Shown here: positions 26,655 through 35,699 of the stretch, in pieces
How positions within the stretch are numbered: position 1 is the stretch's first letter
How the letters are laid out: every line of letters starts with the position of its first letter
NCBI GenBank assembly: GCA_947259375.1
Contig: CAMYLZ010000025.1
Location: 248,001-312,000 of the forward strand
Length of the DNA stretch: 64,000 nt
Direction: 5' to 3'
Origin: an uncultured Parvularculaceae bacterium
GTDB taxonomy: Bacteria; Pseudomonadota; Alphaproteobacteria; Caulobacterales; Parvularculaceae
Position numbers and translations under genes: made by a program
The notes under the pieces: generated by a model
Seen by the model: the letters and a program-made list of their open reading frames with translations, nothing else
Databases searched by the model: none
What the model was told of the DNA's origin: nothing

Positions 26655-28496
26655 ATGAATATGACTTCCGCCATGACCGCCGATGATTGCTCCGATCTAC
26701 CGCAAATGCGCTTGCCGCCCATGGGCGCGCCGGCTTCCGGGCGGCGCTGGGTCTTGCGCGAGGCGGATGCGCGCGAGGCGATGGCGATCGCCCAGGCGCT
26801 CGATCTCGATCCGGTCTTGTCGCGCATTCTTGCGGCGCGCGGTGTGAGCGCGGACAGCGCCGCGCAATATCTTGCGCCATCCTTGCGGGCGGAAATGCCG
26901 GACCCCCTGGTCCTCAAGGACATGGACCGGGCGAGCGCGCGGCTTGCGGCCGCAGTGAGGGACGGCGAGATCATCGGCGTTTTCGGCGATTATGACGTGG
27001 ACGGAACGACCGCCTCGGCGATCCTGAAACTTTATTTCGACTGGATCGGCGTTCCGTCGCTGGTCTATCTGCCCGACCGCATCACCGAAGGCTATGGGCC
27101 GAGCGCCGCAGCGTTCGAGGCGCTGCGCGCCGACGGGGCCGGGGTTATCGTCACGGTTGATTGCGGCGCCTCCGCCCATGAGCCGATTGAACAGGCCGCC
27201 CGCTCCGGTGTCGACATCGTGGTGTTCGACCACCATTTGATGAGCGGCCCGCCGCCCGAAGGGGCGAAAGCGGTGGTCAATCCCAATCGCCCGGATGATG
27301 TTTCGGGGCTCAATAATCTTTCCGCCGCCGGCGTCGCTTTTATGGGCGTTGTCGCGCTTAACCGCGCGCTGCGCGAGGCGGGTTATTTCGCCGACCGGCG
27401 CGAGCCGGATTTGAAAAGCCTGCTTGATCTCGCGGCGCTCGGCCTCGTCTGCGACGTCATGGAAATCACCGGGCTGACGCGGGTGATGGTCGCGCAAGGA
27501 TTGAAAGTGCTTGGCGGCGGTTCTCAAGGCGGCGCTTCTCAGGGGGGCGGGGGCAATCCCGGCCTCAGGGCGCTGGGCGAGCGGGCCGGGGTCAAAGGCG
27601 CGCCGACGACCTATCATCTCGGCTTTTTGCTCGGCCCACGGATCAATGCGGCGGGCCGCATCGGGCACGCGCGCGAAGCCTTTGAGCTGATGACCAGCGA
27701 CGACGCCGCGCGCCGTCGCGCGCTCGCCGAGCGCCTCCACATCCTCAATGCGGAGCGCCAGGAAATCGAAGCGGAAGTGCAGGAAGCGGCGCTGCGCGAT
27801 ATTGAGACCCATCAGCGCCATGCGGATGACGTGATCGTCACGGCGGGCGAGGGCTGGCATCCGGGCGTGATCGGCATTGTCGCCGGGCGGTTGAAGGAAG
27901 TTTATGACCGGCCGGTGATCGTCATCGGTCTCGATGGCGATGAAGGCAAGGGTTCCGGGCGATCGATCACCGGCGTCGACCTTGGCGCGGCGATCAGCGC
28001 GGCGCGCGAAGAAGGCTTGCTGCTCGCGGGCGGCGGGCACGCCATGGCCGCCGGCCTGACGATAGCGAGCGGCCATATCGACGCCTTTCGGCGCGCGCTG
28101 AATGAACGGCTGCGCGAGGATATTTCGCGGGCGCGCGAGAACCGCGTATCGCAGATCGATGCGATCGTCGCGCCGAGCGCGGTGACGAAAACTTTCGCCG
28201 ATTTGGTGGCGCAAGCCGGCCCTTACGGCCCCGGCAATCCGGAGCCTTATTTTGCGCTTTTGAATATGCGGGGCGAATTCGCGAAGACCGTGGGCAAGGG
28301 TCATATCGCGCTCACTTTGAAGAGCGACACCGGCGAATCGGTGCGGGCGATCGCTTTTCGGGCCGAGGACGGGCCTTTGGGTGAAATCCTTAAATCCGGC
28401 CGGCGTTTTCACGTGACCGGCAAGGTCCGGGCCGATGACTGGCGCGGCGGCGATGCCGGCCAATTGCAGATTTCCGACGCCGCTTTCGCGGAATAA
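26655..28496 (+). CDS. recJ: Single-stranded-DNA-specific exonuclease RecJ
   Basis: 613 residues. DHH-family motifs are all present: GDYDVDG (111-117), VTVDCGAS, VVFDHH (about 195), GRINAAGRIGHA and, in the DHHA1 part, GSGRSITGVDL and AGGGHAMAAG. RecJ degrades single-stranded DNA 5' to 3' in recombination and base-excision repair. A glycine/serine-rich insert (GGGSQGGASQGGGG) sits near residue 290. The start may also be the ATG at 26661 or 26673. It follows the Ada/2OG fusion on the same strand, giving a small repair pair. Confidence 0.95.
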   Translation: MNMTSAMTADDCSDLPQMRLPPMGAPASGRRWVLREADAREAMAIAQALDLDPVLSRILAARGVSADSAAQYLAPSLRAEMPDPLVLKDMDRASARLAAAVRDGEIIGVFGDYDVDGTTASAILKLYFDWIGVPSLVYLPDRITEGYGPSAAAFEALRADGAGVIVTVDCGASAHEPIEQAARSGVDIVVFDHHLMSGPPPEGAKAVVNPNRPDDVSGLNNLSAAGVAFMGVVALNRALREAGYFADRREPDLKSLLDLAALGLVCDVMEITGLTRVMVAQGLKVLGGGSQGGASQGGGGNPGLRALGERAGVKGAPTTYHLGFLLGPRINAAGRIGHAREAFELMTSDDAARRRALAERLHILNAERQEIEAEVQEAALRDIETHQRHADDVIVTAGEGWHPGVIGIVAGRLKEVYDRPVIVIGLDGDEGKGSGRSITGVDLGAAISAAREEGLLLAGGGHAMAAGLTIASGHIDAFRRALNERLREDISRARENRVSQIDAIVAPSAVTKTFADLVAQAGPYGPGNPEPYFALLNMRGEFAKTVGKGHIALTLKSDTGESVRAIAFRAEDGPLGEILKSGRRFHVTGKVRADDWRGGDAGQLQISDAAFAE

Positions 28497-28611
28497 GGCG
28501 GCATTTGCCCGCAAAAGGAAAAAATCCCGCCTCGCCCGGAAAAACGGGCTTGCAAGGCGCGAAACGGGCGCCTATACAGCGCTTCCGCCGCCGCTGCGGC
28601 GCGATATGTGC

Positions 28612-28686
28612 GGGCCCTTCGTCTATCGGTTAGGACGCCAGGTTTTCAACCTGGAAAGAGGGGTTCGATTCCCCTAGGGCCTGCCA
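28612..28686 (+). tRNA. tRNA-Glu (anticodon TTC)
   Basis: 75 bases. The acceptor stem GGGCCCT pairs with AGGGCCT (one G-T pair), then discriminator G and encoded CCA. The anticodon stem CCAGG/CCTGG holds loop TTTTCAA with anticodon TTC. The T-arm GAGGGGTTCGATTCCCC is regular. Confidence 0.95.
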
Positions 28687-28842
28687 TTGTCGCCAAGTTT
28701 CAACACGACAAGAGAAAATCGGCGCAAAAGCTTGGCTTTTGACCGCCGGGTTAGCCGCTTCAGGGCCCGCAATCATTGATTTCGGCCGGTTTTTGGCGTC
28801 TATTTACGATTGTTAATAGCGTTACGGCGAAGGGGTAGGTCC

Positions 28843-29295
28843 ATGAGGGGTTTGATTGCGCTTGCGGCTGCGGCGGTTTTGGCGGCGGCGTCGGTTTCGA
28901 CCGCCTTTGCCGGGACGGTTTCCAAAGATCAGATCGAGCAGGCGCTCAGCGAGCAGGGATATGCGGTTGAGGATGTCGGCCCGCACACGCTTTTCGTGCG
29001 CGTCGCCGATTACGACGTGCGGATTGATGTCATCGGGCCGGATGGCGATATTTCCTACCGCACCTGGCTGTTTGAAGTGGATGGCAAGGACATCAGCTAT
29101 AACGTCTTGAATCAGTTTAATAATGATGTGAAGTTTGGCCGCGTCTATATTGACGATGAGGGCGATGTTACTTTGCAAATGGACCGCAATGGCGCGGGCG
29201 GCGCATCGATCGAAAATATCGAATCCGACTTCGATGTTTTCCTGTTGCTGATCAGTTCTTTCCTTACGCACCTTGAATCACAAGTGATTGCGTAG
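28843..29295 (+). CDS. Secreted YbjN-domain protein
   Basis: 150 residues from the ATG at 28843. A clean signal peptide (MRGLIALAAAAVLAAASVSTAFA) precedes a YbjN fold: ALSEQGYAVEDVG, the central strands FVRVADYDVRIDV, then the family hallmark NQFNNDVKFGRVYIDDEGDVTLQMD and a C-terminal helix. YbjN-like proteins resemble type III secretion chaperones in fold; exported forms are common in Alphaproteobacteria with unknown roles. It sits alone between a tRNA and the cold-shock gene. Confidence 0.8.
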   Translation: MRGLIALAAAAVLAAASVSTAFAGTVSKDQIEQALSEQGYAVEDVGPHTLFVRVADYDVRIDVIGPDGDISYRTWLFEVDGKDISYNVLNQFNNDVKFGRVYIDDEGDVTLQMDRNGAGGASIENIESDFDVFLLLISSFLTHLESQVIA

Positions 29296-29493
29296 CTTGC
29301 GTTACGCTTTTAAGGCGAAGACAAAGTGGTAATGTTATCTAATCACCACAACTATTTAGTGAAAATTCGCACGTGAGCGAACTAAAATAGTGCATTTTTT
29401 TCGTGAATGGATTAGTTTTTCCGCCCGGTTAGATTATAGTCACCAAAAACTGTCCTTTGGGATAGGGGAGCAAAAAGGGGCGCCAAGAGTATT
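29296..29493 (+). promoter_or_regulatory. AT-rich long leader of the cold-shock gene
   Basis: This 198-base spacer is much more AT-rich than its flanks. It contains a small hairpin (TTCGC/GCGAA near 29366-29381) followed by ATTTTTTT at 29395-29401, which may end the ybjN transcript. The part from about 29430 to 29493 probably carries the promoter and untranslated leader of the double cold-shock protein; long leaders are usual for such genes. Confidence 0.4.
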
Positions 29494-30039
29494 ATGGACG
29501 AGCGGTTTGACGCATCGCAAGATGGTGACAATTCGCCGGACGCGGACGAAGAAACGTTTACCGTCAAGGGAATTGTAAAATGGTTCGACCCCGCAAAGGG
29601 GTACGGGTTCATCATTACCGAAGAGACCGACGGCGATATTCTCATTCATTCATCCTGCCTGAAAGCGGCGGGAATGACGACGGCGCGCGAAGGCGCGACC
29701 GTTGAATGCGAAGTCGTGCGTCGCAGCAAAGGCCTGCAGGCGGCGCGCCTGTTGAACATCGATGAATCAACGGCTGCGCCGCTGACCCATGCAGCGCCGG
29801 TGCTGAACCAGACGCCGGCGGGCGATTTCGTTCGCGCCAGCGTGAAATGGTTCAATCGTGCGCGGGGCTATGGCTTCCTGACGCGCGGCGACGATACGGA
29901 AGATATCTTCGTGCATATGGAGACATTGCGGCGTGCCGGCATGGGCGAGCTGATCCAGGGCGATCGCGTGAAGGTATCTTTCGCCGCCGGATCAAAGGGC
30001 CTGCTCGCCATCGATGTGCGGCCGGACCCGGACAACTAG
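29494..30039 (+). CDS. Double cold-shock-domain protein
   Basis: 181 residues with two cold-shock domains, about 22-85 and 110-178. Each has the RNA-binding motifs: KGYGFI and ILIHSS in the first, RGYGFL and IFVHME in the second. Such proteins bind single-stranded RNA/DNA and act as RNA chaperones. Tandem-domain forms are typical of Alphaproteobacteria. The DUF192 gene follows 49 bases later, a pairing common in this class. Confidence 0.93.
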   Translation: MDERFDASQDGDNSPDADEETFTVKGIVKWFDPAKGYGFIITEETDGDILIHSSCLKAAGMTTAREGATVECEVVRRSKGLQAARLLNIDESTAAPLTHAAPVLNQTPAGDFVRASVKWFNRARGYGFLTRGDDTEDIFVHMETLRRAGMGELIQGDRVKVSFAAGSKGLLAIDVRPDPDN

Positions 30040-30088
30040 GCCCCGGGGGAATAATCAGGCCCCGCCCATTCAGAAGAGTTTTCGGGTC

Positions 30089-30565
30089 ATGGGAATTATC
30101 CGTAAGCTGATGGCTATGGCGTCGCTGGCGATGATGCCGGTGATTGCGTCCTGCGCGGAGGGCGGCGGCGCGCTTTTTGGCGGCGGCGATAGCGTTGTTA
30201 TCGTCGTGACCGGGGAAGGCGAACATCGCTTCCGGGTCGAGCTTGCCGATGATGATGAAGAGCGGCGCATCGGGCTGATGTATCGCGAGCATATGGACGC
30301 CGATACGGGCATGCTGTTCGACTTTGGCGAGCCGCAAGCGGTTTCCATGTGGATGAAGAATACGCTGATCCCGCTCGATATGGCGTTCATCAAGGCTGAT
30401 GGCGAAATTCATCGCATTGCGGCGATGACCACGCCGCGTTCGCTGGAGAGCATTGCGTCAGGCGCGCCGGTGACGGCGGTGCTCGAGGTCAATGGCGGGG
30501 TCTTTGCTGCGCTGGGGATCGAGGCGGGCGACCGCGTGCGCCACCCGATCTTTCAGGATAACTGA
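30089..30565 (+). CDS. DUF192 family lipoprotein
   Basis: 158 residues from the ATG at 30089. The hydrophobic start ends in VIASC, a lipobox. The DUF192 block is complete: RIGLMYREHMDADTGMLFDF, then SMWMKNTLIPLDMAFIKADG and the later AVLEVNGG. The fold is known structurally but the function is not. It follows the cold-shock gene on the same strand and is probably exported to the cell envelope. Confidence 0.88.
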   Translation: MGIIRKLMAMASLAMMPVIASCAEGGGALFGGGDSVVIVVTGEGEHRFRVELADDDEERRIGLMYREHMDADTGMLFDFGEPQAVSMWMKNTLIPLDMAFIKADGEIHRIAAMTTPRSLESIASGAPVTAVLEVNGGVFAALGIEAGDRVRHPIFQDN

Positions 30566-30637
30566 GATAGAGCGTCGCAAGGGGCTTTACATCAGCGGCG
30601 AGATGCCCGATGTGAGCGGCTCGAAAAATCCTCGTCT

Positions 30638-30714
<77 letters not shown>

Positions 30715-30760
30715 CGAGGATGAAGACGAAGGCATACGAGGATACACGGGAAACGCGGTG

Positions 30761-31069
30761 ATGTTCGCACGTATTTTCAAACCGTCGAAAACCGCCATGC
30801 AGTCAGGCAAGGCCAACACCGCCCGCTGGGTGCTGGAGGTCGAGGCCGAGACCGCGCGCCGCATCGACCCGTTGATGGGCTGGACCAGCGGCGACAGCGT
30901 CACCTCCGGCCAGTTGCGGCTCAACTTCGCCGGCCGTGAAGAAGCAGTCGCCTATGCCGAAAGGCATGGCCTGCCGTTCCGGGTGGATGAGGCGCATCTG
31001 CCAACGCCGCAGCCGAAAGCCTATTCTGAAAATTTCGCATTCCACCGCCGCAAGCCCTGGACGCATTAG
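30761..31069 (+). CDS. NDUFS4-like accessory subunit of respiratory complex I
   Basis: 102 residues from the ATG at 30761, just after tRNA-Pro. The whole chain fits the ETC complex I subunit family: [21 protein letters not shown], then [21 protein letters not shown] and the C-terminal [13 protein letters not shown]. In Alphaproteobacteria this supernumerary subunit attaches to the peripheral arm of NADH:quinone oxidoreductase, as in mitochondria. The nuo operon is not in the window. Confidence 0.9.
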   Translation: MFARIFKPSKTAMQSGKANTARWVLEVEAETARRIDPLMGWTSGDSVTSGQLRLNFAGREEAVAYAERHGLPFRVDEAHLPTPQPKAYSENFAFHRRKPWTH

Positions 31070-31195
31070 TCCGGCGGGCGCCGAGGCCCGGCGCATGGCC
31101 GCGTCGCGCCATGGCAAAGGGGCGGCGCCGCCACAGCGACCGACCTCAATGATTGCTCCCGCCTGTGAAGGCGGCTATCTGGAAACATCACGACC

Positions 31196-31272
31196 GGCCC
31201 CGTAGCTCAGCTGGATAGAGCACCGGCCTTCTAAGCCGATGGTCGCAGGTTCGAATCCTGCCGGGGTCGCCA
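31196..31272 (+). tRNA. tRNA-Arg (anticodon TCT)
   Basis: 77 bases with CCA. The acceptor stem GGCCCCG pairs with CGGGGTC (one G-T pair); the anticodon loop CTTCTAA gives TCT; the closing pair of the anticodon stem is a C-A mismatch. The 3' half is almost identical to the second tRNA-Arg at 31566. Confidence 0.92.
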
Positions 31273-31371
31273 GCCTTTGCCCGCTCCCGCGGGCTTCGAT
31301 TGGCAGGCCAACCTATGTGGCCATTTCGTCACCTTCGGCTTCGCTGTCGCTACACTGCGGCAAGGGCGGGA

Positions 31372-31410
31372 GATGGCCGCCACGGTCAAGCCGTGGCGAA
31401 TCGTAAATTT
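31372..31410 (+). repeat. Solitary copy of the palindromic repeat found at 47.7-48.8 kb
   Basis: The sequence GATGGCCGCCACGGTCAAG continues into CCGTGGCGAATCGTAAATT and matches the start of each array unit, most closely the copy at 48522. It contains the perfect seven-pair hairpin GCCACGG-TCAAG-CCGTGGC (31379-31397). It lies between two tRNA-Arg genes in a 293-base spacer with no gene. Confidence 0.75.
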
Positions 31411-31565
31411 TTGAGATGAATCTAAGCGAACAATTTTCGCACTTTGTGACAGCGACAAACCGTCAGCGCTGTTGCGCGCCAGGCATTCGGTTTTGTGCAA
31501 ATGCAAATGCGAGCGGCATGATGCTTTGCCATTGGCGGCGGGCGCCGCTACACAGAAAATGCAAT

Positions 31566-31642
31566 GGCTCCGTAGCTCAATTGGATAGAGCATCGGCCTT
31601 CGAAGCCGAGGGTTGCAGGTTCGAGTCCTGCCGGGGTCGCCA
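31566..31642 (+). tRNA. tRNA-Arg (anticodon TCG)
   Basis: 77 bases with CCA. The acceptor stem GGCTCCG pairs with CGGGGTC (two G-T pairs); the anticodon stem TCGGC/GCCGA holds loop CTTCGAA with anticodon TCG. It is very similar to the upstream tRNA-Arg, suggesting a duplication followed by an anticodon change. Confidence 0.92.
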
Positions 31643-31669
31643 GCCTACGCCCGCTCTCGTGGGCCTCCA

Positions 31670-31981
31670 TTACTCCAGCGCCGGCAATTCGACCGCGTCC
31701 ACATCTTCGCTGGCGGCGGCAAGTTCAAGATCGACGATAACCTGCTTGCGGCGGCTGGGATTGAGGATCACATAGCGCGTCACATATCCGGCTTTGGCGA
31801 TGCGCGCCCGTTGCGGCTCGTTAAGGCGGATGGTGCAGGGCGTTTCACACTCGCCCGCGCCCGCGACAACCACCAGCGCGCCGGGCGGGTCGGTCTGCAA
31901 GCGCAGCTTGTCGCCGCTGATGGAAACGCTCTGGCAGCCGCCCAGCATCGCCGCGGCAAGAACCCCAAACACCAAACGCAT
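31670..31981 (-). CDS. PEGA-domain-like small lipoprotein
   Basis: 103 residues from the ATG at 31981 (GGGAG eight bases upstream). The lipobox AAMLGGC ends the signal. The rest has the short beta-sandwich pattern of PEGA domains: LRLQTDPPGALVVV...ECETPCTIRL, then RARIAKAGYVTRYVIL. Such domains are thought to sit on the cell surface or periplasmic side; the role is unknown. It converges on the tRNA-Arg gene. Confidence 0.7.
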   Translation of the reverse strand: MRLVFGVLAAAMLGGCQSVSISGDKLRLQTDPPGALVVVAGAGECETPCTIRLNEPQRARIAKAGYVTRYVILNPSRRKQVIVDLELAAASEDVDAVELPALE

Positions 31982-32008
31982 CGGCAACACTCCCTTAAAT
32001 CGCCCCGT

Positions 32009-33172
32009 CTATTTCAGCGCGCGCGCCATGGCGGCGAAAGCGCGTTCCAGATCGCCTTTCAAATCGCCAATATCTTCAAGTCCCGCGTGAAAACGCAAGA
32101 GCGGGCCTTCTTCGTTCCACTCTGTCGCGCTGCGATGCTTTTCCGGATGCACATGCAGGCACAGGCTTTCAAACCCGCCCCAGGAAAAGCCCATGCCGAA
32201 TAATTTCAACGCATTGAAAAACGCCTTGAGCGCCGGCAGCGGAACCGGTTTCAGCACCGCGCCGAACAGCCCCGACGCGCCGGTGAAATCGCGCTTCCAG
32301 ACCGCATGGCCCGGACAGCTTTTCAGCGCCGGGTGAATGATGCGCGCGACTTCATCGCGTTTCCTGAGCCATTTGACGAGCTCGTCGGCGTTTTGCTGAT
32401 GGCGATCAAGCCGCGTTGACAGGGTGCGCATGCCGCGCTGCGCCAGATAGGCGTCGTCCGCCGAAACATTGGAGCCAAGTTGCAGCAACGCCTTGAAAAT
32501 CTTGTGCGCTGTTTGTTCGTCTGCGGAGGTGATGGTTCCGACAAGGCAATCGGAATGACCGGCAAGATATTTCGTCGCCGCCTGAAGGCTGACATCGGCG
32601 CCGAGCGCAATCGGCTTGCAGAAATATCCCGCGGCCCAGGTATTGTCGACAATGAGCTTGGCGGCGCCCGCATGTGCGGCGGCGGCAAGCGCCGGCAAGT
32701 CCTGAACTTCGAAAGTGAGCGAGCCCGGCGATTCAGCGAAGACGAGTTTGGTGTTCGGGCGCATCAGCGCGGCGATTTCTTCCTCGCCGGCCAGCGGGTC
32801 GTAATAGGTCGTTTCAACGCCGAAGCGCTTGAGGAAATTATCGCAGAATTTGCGCGTCGGATCATAAGCCGAGTCCGTCATCAGCACATGGTCGCCGGCG
32901 GCCGTGAAAGCGAGGATCGCCGCCGTGCAGGCTTGCAGGCCCGACGGCGCCAGGCGCGTTTCAAACCCGCCTTCCAGCGCGGTGACGGCCTCTTCCAGCG
33001 CGCGATGGGTCGGCGTGCCGAGCCGGCCATAGGTGATGGCCTTCGCGCCTTCGAGATAGTCGTCATAGCTCGGGAAAAGATAGGTCGAGGCGCGCTCGAC
33101 AGGCGTGTTGACGGGGTGAGCGGGGCGCTGATGCGGCCGGCCGGCCGCGGCGAGTTTGGTGGTGTCTTTCAT
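32009..33172 (-). CDS. metC: Cystathionine beta-lyase (PLP-dependent)
   Basis: 387 residues of the Cys/Met-metabolism PLP family. The PLP lysine is K201 in AATKYLAGHSD; the aromatic and phosphate contacts ITYGRLGTPTHRALE and the D of LIVDNTWAAG are conserved. The closing stretch GFSWGGFESLCLHVHP is the form seen in MetC rather than gamma-synthases. It cleaves cystathionine to homocysteine, pyruvate and ammonia and often desulfurates cysteine. It lies on the same strand as cysK, sseA and a GNAT gene, a sulfur amino acid cluster. Confidence 0.88.
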   Translation of the reverse strand: MKDTTKLAAAGRPHQRPAHPVNTPVERASTYLFPSYDDYLEGAKAITYGRLGTPTHRALEEAVTALEGGFETRLAPSGLQACTAAILAFTAAGDHVLMTDSAYDPTRKFCDNFLKRFGVETTYYDPLAGEEEIAALMRPNTKLVFAESPGSLTFEVQDLPALAAAAHAGAAKLIVDNTWAAGYFCKPIALGADVSLQAATKYLAGHSDCLVGTITSADEQTAHKIFKALLQLGSNVSADDAYLAQRGMRTLSTRLDRHQQNADELVKWLRKRDEVARIIHPALKSCPGHAVWKRDFTGASGLFGAVLKPVPLPALKAFFNALKLFGMGFSWGGFESLCLHVHPEKHRSATEWNEEGPLLRFHAGLEDIGDLKGDLERAFAAMARALK

Positions 33173-33213
33173 GAAAGCCTTCTACCCCGATTTGGCCTTT
33201 GCTTTAAGACGTT

Positions 33214-33816
33214 TCAGGGCGTCTTGGGCGACGGTTTTTCCGGGCGTGCGAGGCGTTCGATAAAGCCGGTGCGCCGGTCTATGACTGCAAACCCGAATTT
33301 CTGATAGAGCGGCAAGGCGGCCGGATGATCGAGCGAACAAGTCTCGAGTCGCACCCGTCTGGGCCCGCCCGACCAGGCGAGGTTGACGGCGTTGGCGAGG
33401 AAAAACCGTCCCAGCCCGGCGCCGATGAAATCCGGCGCGAGACCGAAGAATTTGAGCTCATGCGTGTCGGCGACGCACGCGTCGATTTCGGCCATGCCCG
33501 CAGGGACGCCGTCCACATAAAGCACGTATAGAAAAACTTTCTCATGATGAATGATCGAGGCGAGTTCGTCATCGCTCATGCGCCGGCGGCTGACCCAATT
33601 ATAGGGCGCGCCAATCAGCTCATAGAGATAGCGGTAGAAATGAACCGGCGGGTTTTCCGCGCGCATGATCGCCGTCTTGCGGCGCGATGGCGGCGGGGCG
33701 GCAAGCGCCGGCTTTTCGCGCTGCTCCAGATAAGTGACCGTCACTTCAATCTGGTCGCCGGCCGCCGGGCGGTGTTCAATCCGTGCTGGTGCAAACGGGG
33801 AACGCTGCGCTGTCAT
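33214..33816 (-). CDS. GNAT-family N-acetyltransferase
   Basis: 200 residues from the ATG at 33816 (AAGGAAG just upstream); the start overlaps the end of sseA by 41 bases, implying coupling. Motif A is seen at FFGLAPDFIGAGLGRFFLANAV and motif B at AALPLYQKFGFAVIDRRTG. The segment before it (PVHFYRYLYELIGAPYNW) is characteristic of a GNAT subgroup annotated only generally. The substrate is unknown; the setting suggests a sulfur compound or amino acid, which is inference. Confidence 0.8.
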   Translation of the reverse strand: MTAQRSPFAPARIEHRPAAGDQIEVTVTYLEQREKPALAAPPPSRRKTAIMRAENPPVHFYRYLYELIGAPYNWVSRRRMSDDELASIIHHEKVFLYVLYVDGVPAGMAEIDACVADTHELKFFGLAPDFIGAGLGRFFLANAVNLAWSGGPRRVRLETCSLDHPAALPLYQKFGFAVIDRRTGFIERLARPEKPSPKTP

Positions 33817-34627
33817 TTTCTTCCTTACCCCATTCGGTCCATGATCCGTCATAAACCGCGTAATCCGGCCAGCCGATGATCTCAAGCGCCAATGCCAGAA
33901 CCGCGGCGGTGACGCCCGATCCGCAACTGGTGATGATCCGGTTTGCGGCGCTGATATCGGAAAATATGGCGCGGATATCGTCCGGCGGCAACATTTCGCC
34001 ATTGGCCTGTATCAGCATCGTGTGGGGGAGGTTGCGTGCGCCTGGCATGTGTCCGGCGCGCAGGCCCGCGCGCGGCTCGCTGGCGCGGCCGGCGAAGCGC
34101 TCGGCGGGACGGGCGTCGATGACGGCGATGTCGCGCGCCGAAAGCGCCGCGCGCACCTCATCTGCCGCCGCGCAAAGGCGCGGGAAGGCGCGCGCCGCGT
34201 AATTCGTTGGCGTAATGACGGTTTCGGCGGCAGTAACCGGACGGCGCTCATTCAGCCATTTCGGCAGACCGCCATTGAGGACCGCGACGCGCTCATGGCC
34301 CATGGCGCGAAAGGTCCACCACACGCGCGCGGCGGAAAATATCCCCGCATCATCATAAACGACAATGCGGTCCTGATCGGCAAGGCCGAGCGCGCCCATC
34401 GCTGCCTCAAACGCCGCCGGCTCGGGCAGCATATGCGGCAGGCCGGCGGACTGGTCGGCGATCTCGTCAATATCGAAGAACACCGCGCCCGGAATGTGTT
34501 CCGCGCAATAATGCGTGCGCGCGTCGCCTGCGCCGGGCATCCGCCAGGAGGCGTCAACGAGTTTGAGATCACCCTCGCCAATATGCGCGCCGAGCCAGTC
34601 GGTAGTCACAAGCGGTCCGAAGGTCAT
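33776..34627 (-). CDS. sseA: 3-Mercaptopyruvate sulfurtransferase
   Basis: 283 residues forming two rhodanese domains. The active loop is CGSGVTA with C235, the form of mercaptopyruvate (not thiosulfate) sulfurtransferases; the N-terminal domain lacks the Cys and keeps YDDAGIFSAARVWW and LNGGLPKW. It moves sulfur from 3-mercaptopyruvate to thiol acceptors, making persulfides or H2S. It sits between cysK and a GNAT gene on the same strand. Confidence 0.92.
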   Translation of the reverse strand: MTFGPLVTTDWLGAHIGEGDLKLVDASWRMPGAGDARTHYCAEHIPGAVFFDIDEIADQSAGLPHMLPEPAAFEAAMGALGLADQDRIVVYDDAGIFSAARVWWTFRAMGHERVAVLNGGLPKWLNERRPVTAAETVITPTNYAARAFPRLCAAADEVRAALSARDIAVIDARPAERFAGRASEPRAGLRAGHMPGARNLPHTMLIQANGEMLPPDDIRAIFSDISAANRIITSCGSGVTAAVLALALEIIGWPDYAVYDGSWTEWGKEENDSAAFPVCTSTD

Positions 34628-34697
34628 TTTTTTCCAGCGCTGTATCTTGTCTTCAACCTTGATTTACCTCTCCCTCGAGGGAAGGTCAAAAAGTCGG

Positions 34698-35699
34698 TTA
34701 ATGCATCCAGGGCGGGGTCGGCAGGCCCTTTTCGCGCAGGAAGGCCGGGTTATAGAGTTTCGACGCATAGCGGTGCCCATAATCGCACAGTACCGTGACG
34801 ATTGTGTGGCCGGGGCCAAGCTCGCGGGCGAGGCGTTTCGCGCCGGCGATATTGATCCCGGACGAGCCGCCAAGGCACAAGCCTTCCTCCTGCACTAGCT
34901 GGAAGAGGATTTCCGCCATTTCCGTATCGTTAATCCGGTAGCCGTCATCAATCGGCGCGCCCTCGAGATTGGCGGTGATCCGGCCCTGTCCAATGCCTTC
35001 GGTGATCGAGCCTCCTTCGGTTTCGGCGCGGCCATATTTGATCAGGCTAAAGATCTTCGACCCGCCTGGATCGGCGACCGCGGTTTTGATATTCGCATTG
35101 CGTTCTTTCAGCGCGATGGAAACGCCGGCAAGCGTGCCGCCAGTGCCGACCGCGCAGGTGAAGCCGTCAACTTTGCCGCCGGTCTGTTCCCAGATTTCGG
35201 GGCCCGTAGTTGCAACGTGAATGTCGCGGTTCGCCACATTGTCGAACTGGTTCGCCCAGACGGCGCTGCCGGGCGCGGCCGCGTTCAACTCTTCGGCAAG
35301 GCGGCGCGAGTAATGCACGTAATTGTCCGGATTGTCGTAAGGAACCGCGTCAACTTCGATCAGCTCCGCGCCATTGAGGCGCAGCGCGATTTTTTTCTCT
35401 TCGCTCTGGGTGCGGGGAATGACGATCCGGGTGCGATAGCCGAGCGCCGCGCCGACCATGGCGAGGCCGATGCCGGTATTGCCCGCCGTCCCCTCGACGA
35501 TGACGCCGCCGGGACGCAGCGCGCCGGACTGTTCCGCATCGCGGATGATGCCGAGCGCCGCGCGATCTTTCACTGACTGGCCGGGATTTAAAAATTCCGC
35601 CTTGCCGAGAATGGTGCAGCCGGTTTCCTCCGAGGCGCGTTTCAGTTTGATTAGCGGCGTTGCGCCGATGAGGTCGATGAGGGACTGGCTGGCGGACAT
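34698..35699 (-). CDS. cysK: Cysteine synthase A
   Basis: 333 residues. The PLP lysine is K44 in NPGQSVKDR; the phosphate loop EGTAGNTGIGLAMV and GTGGTLAGVS are conserved. It makes cysteine from O-acetylserine and sulfide. The sequence and length (about 330, ending RE-KGLPTPPW) match the cysteine synthase group common in Alphaproteobacteria that differs a little from enterobacterial CysK. It heads the sulfur block cysK-sseA-GNAT-metC. Confidence 0.92.
   Translation of the reverse strand: MSASQSLIDLIGATPLIKLKRASEETGCTILGKAEFLNPGQSVKDRAALGIIRDAEQSGALRPGGVIVEGTAGNTGIGLAMVGAALGYRTRIVIPRTQSEEKKIALRLNGAELIEVDAVPYDNPDNYVHYSRRLAEELNAAAPGSAVWANQFDNVANRDIHVATTGPEIWEQTGGKVDGFTCAVGTGGTLAGVSIALKERNANIKTAVADPGGSKIFSLIKYGRAETEGGSITEGIGQGRITANLEGAPIDDGYRINDTEMAEILFQLVQEEGLCLGGSSGINIAGAKRLARELGPGHTIVTVLCDYGHRYASKLYNPAFLREKGLPTPPWMH

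Noticed and set aside
26697-28514. 605-codon minus-strand open frame opposite recJ
   Set aside because: Antisense shadow of a GC-rich gene; composition is Arg/His/Asp-rich without any domain, while recJ on the other strand is certain.
31231-31593. 120-codon minus-strand frame across the tRNA-Arg genes
   Set aside because: It covers a tRNA gene and a palindromic repeat; its sequence (RHGLTVAAIS) again derives from the repeat.
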